Shown: piece after piece, positions 13,015 through 13,555 of the stretch
Numbering within the stretch: the stretch's first letter is position 1
Layout: each line of letters begins with the position of its first letter
Notes under the pieces: generated by a model
The model's input: the letters and a program-made list of their open reading frames with translations, nothing else
What the model was told of the DNA's origin: nothing
The model's database searches: none
Position numbers and translations under genes: made by a program
Origin: Methanobacteriota archaeon
Lineage (GTDB): Archaea; Thermoplasmatota; Poseidoniia; Poseidoniales; Thalassarchaeaceae
Length of the DNA stretch: 13,555 nt
Reading direction: 5' to 3'
Assembly: GCA_002712645.1 (NCBI GenBank)
Contig: PAUH01000015.1
Span: 1-13,555, forward strand

Positions 13015-13555
13015 TGCTTATGGACAGAGCATTCAACAGCACCTCGCCCAGCCAATCAAGTATGGGGGGCAGAGCCGTCTTGTGCCTTGGTGCAACTGCT
13101 CTGCTGCTGATTCTTTCTTCCGGACACGTGATGGCTCAAAGCTCAGATGGCCCTGGCATCGAATGGGTCTTGCCGCAAGAACATCGGCTATTTCTGAACG
13201 GCGTACCCGGCGATGCGACAATCGATAGGGAATGGCCGATGGTAACAGGCCTACCCGAGGGCGACATCGAGTTCGACAAGACGTCATCGATACTCCCTAC
13301 CACGCTTTTCGACATTTATTCTGAACCTTTAGAGGGCCCTGTTGGATTGAGCGGGAATATCACTGTGGAGCTCTTTGCATCCTTGTCGACCCAGTCAGAT
13401 GCCTGCCGCCTATCCAACATCCTACCAGGTTCACCCCTCGGCTCAACAACTACTTTCTTTGTATCTCTCGTGATGGGTTCATACGTTATTCTGGATCAAG
13501 CTCCCACTCAGACTCTGGTGATGGACGAGTCATTTGTAGCGCCGCACCTCTTCAC
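13014..13555 (+). CDS. N-terminal part of a secreted hypothetical protein (runs off the window)
   Basis: A frame opens at the ATG at 13014-13016 and stays open to the end of the window, 180 codons with no stop, so the gene is partial. ATG at 13020 is an alternative start two codons on. The N-terminus is a signal peptide: a polar stretch with Arg, then VLCLGATALLLILSS, then a probable cleavage site after HVMA. The mature part (IEWVLPQEHRLFLNG, DIEFDKTSSILPTTLFD, LSGNITVELFASL) looks like a beta-rich extracellular domain. I do not recognise the family. It overlaps the DUF92 gene by one base and is probably in the same operon. Confidence 0.7.
   Translation, partial: MLMDRAFNSTSPSQSSMGGRAVLCLGATALLLILSSGHVMAQSSDGPGIEWVLPQEHRLFLNGVPGDATIDREWPMVTGLPEGDIEFDKTSSILPTTLFDIYSEPLEGPVGLSGNITVELFASLSTQSDACRLSNILPGSPLGSTTTFFVSLVMGSYVILDQAPTQTLVMDESFVAPHLF

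Overview
The window most likely comes from a planktonic archaeon; the Marine Group II/III lineage (Candidatus Poseidoniales and relatives) is my best guess. This rests on several things. Promoters are AT-rich and TATA-like and lie about 25 nt from start codons. Shine-Dalgarno sequences are few. Secreted, membrane-anchored and lipoprotein hydrolases are dense. The membrane protein families are typical of archaea (DUF92, PrsW-like, DoxX). The metal boxes are of DtxR type. A marker gene or tetranucleotide comparison would be needed to prove the lineage. I see no rRNA, tRNA, insertion sequence, phage gene or CRISPR array, so this looks like ordinary chromosome.

Left third (1-5021). The C-terminal end of a membrane-anchored subtilisin-like protease is followed by a small DoxX-type membrane protein and an unrecognised two-helix membrane protein on the minus strand. 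Then come a GH1 glycosidase with an N-terminal membrane anchor and a CocE/X-Pro-dipeptidyl-peptidase-like lipoprotein hydrolase. The protease, glycosidase and peptidase/esterase together suggest surface degradation of polymers and peptides.

Middle (5022-8226). On the minus strand lie a flavodoxin-type FMN protein and a lipoprotein resembling the algal Fea1 low-iron-inducible family. The Fea1-like gene is preceded by two 16-bp TTTAGG-N4-CCTAAA palindromes that match DtxR/IdeR-type half-sites. This reads as an iron-starvation module: iron capture at the surface plus an iron-free electron carrier. It is the most interesting part of the window. A long-range RNA stem lies between the two genes and is fully paired only when read from the minus strand. 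Divergently transcribed are a DUF3592-like membrane protein and a small helical protein of unknown function.

Right third (8227-13555). A GSII (eukaryote-type) glutamine synthetase sits behind a very AT-rich promoter with a 42-bp-spaced direct repeat. It runs convergently into a D-amino-acid-oxidase-like flavoenzyme, and the two stop codons overlap. One enzyme can release ammonium and the other can fix it. A plus-strand run follows: a small zinc ribbon protein, a PrsW-like intramembrane protease with a putative calcium-binding loop, a DUF92 (VTE6-like) membrane protein, and the start of a secreted protein that runs off the window. A possible kink-turn (C/D-box-like) RNA element lies in the leader of the PrsW-like gene. 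No stretch longer than 300 bases lacks a gene.
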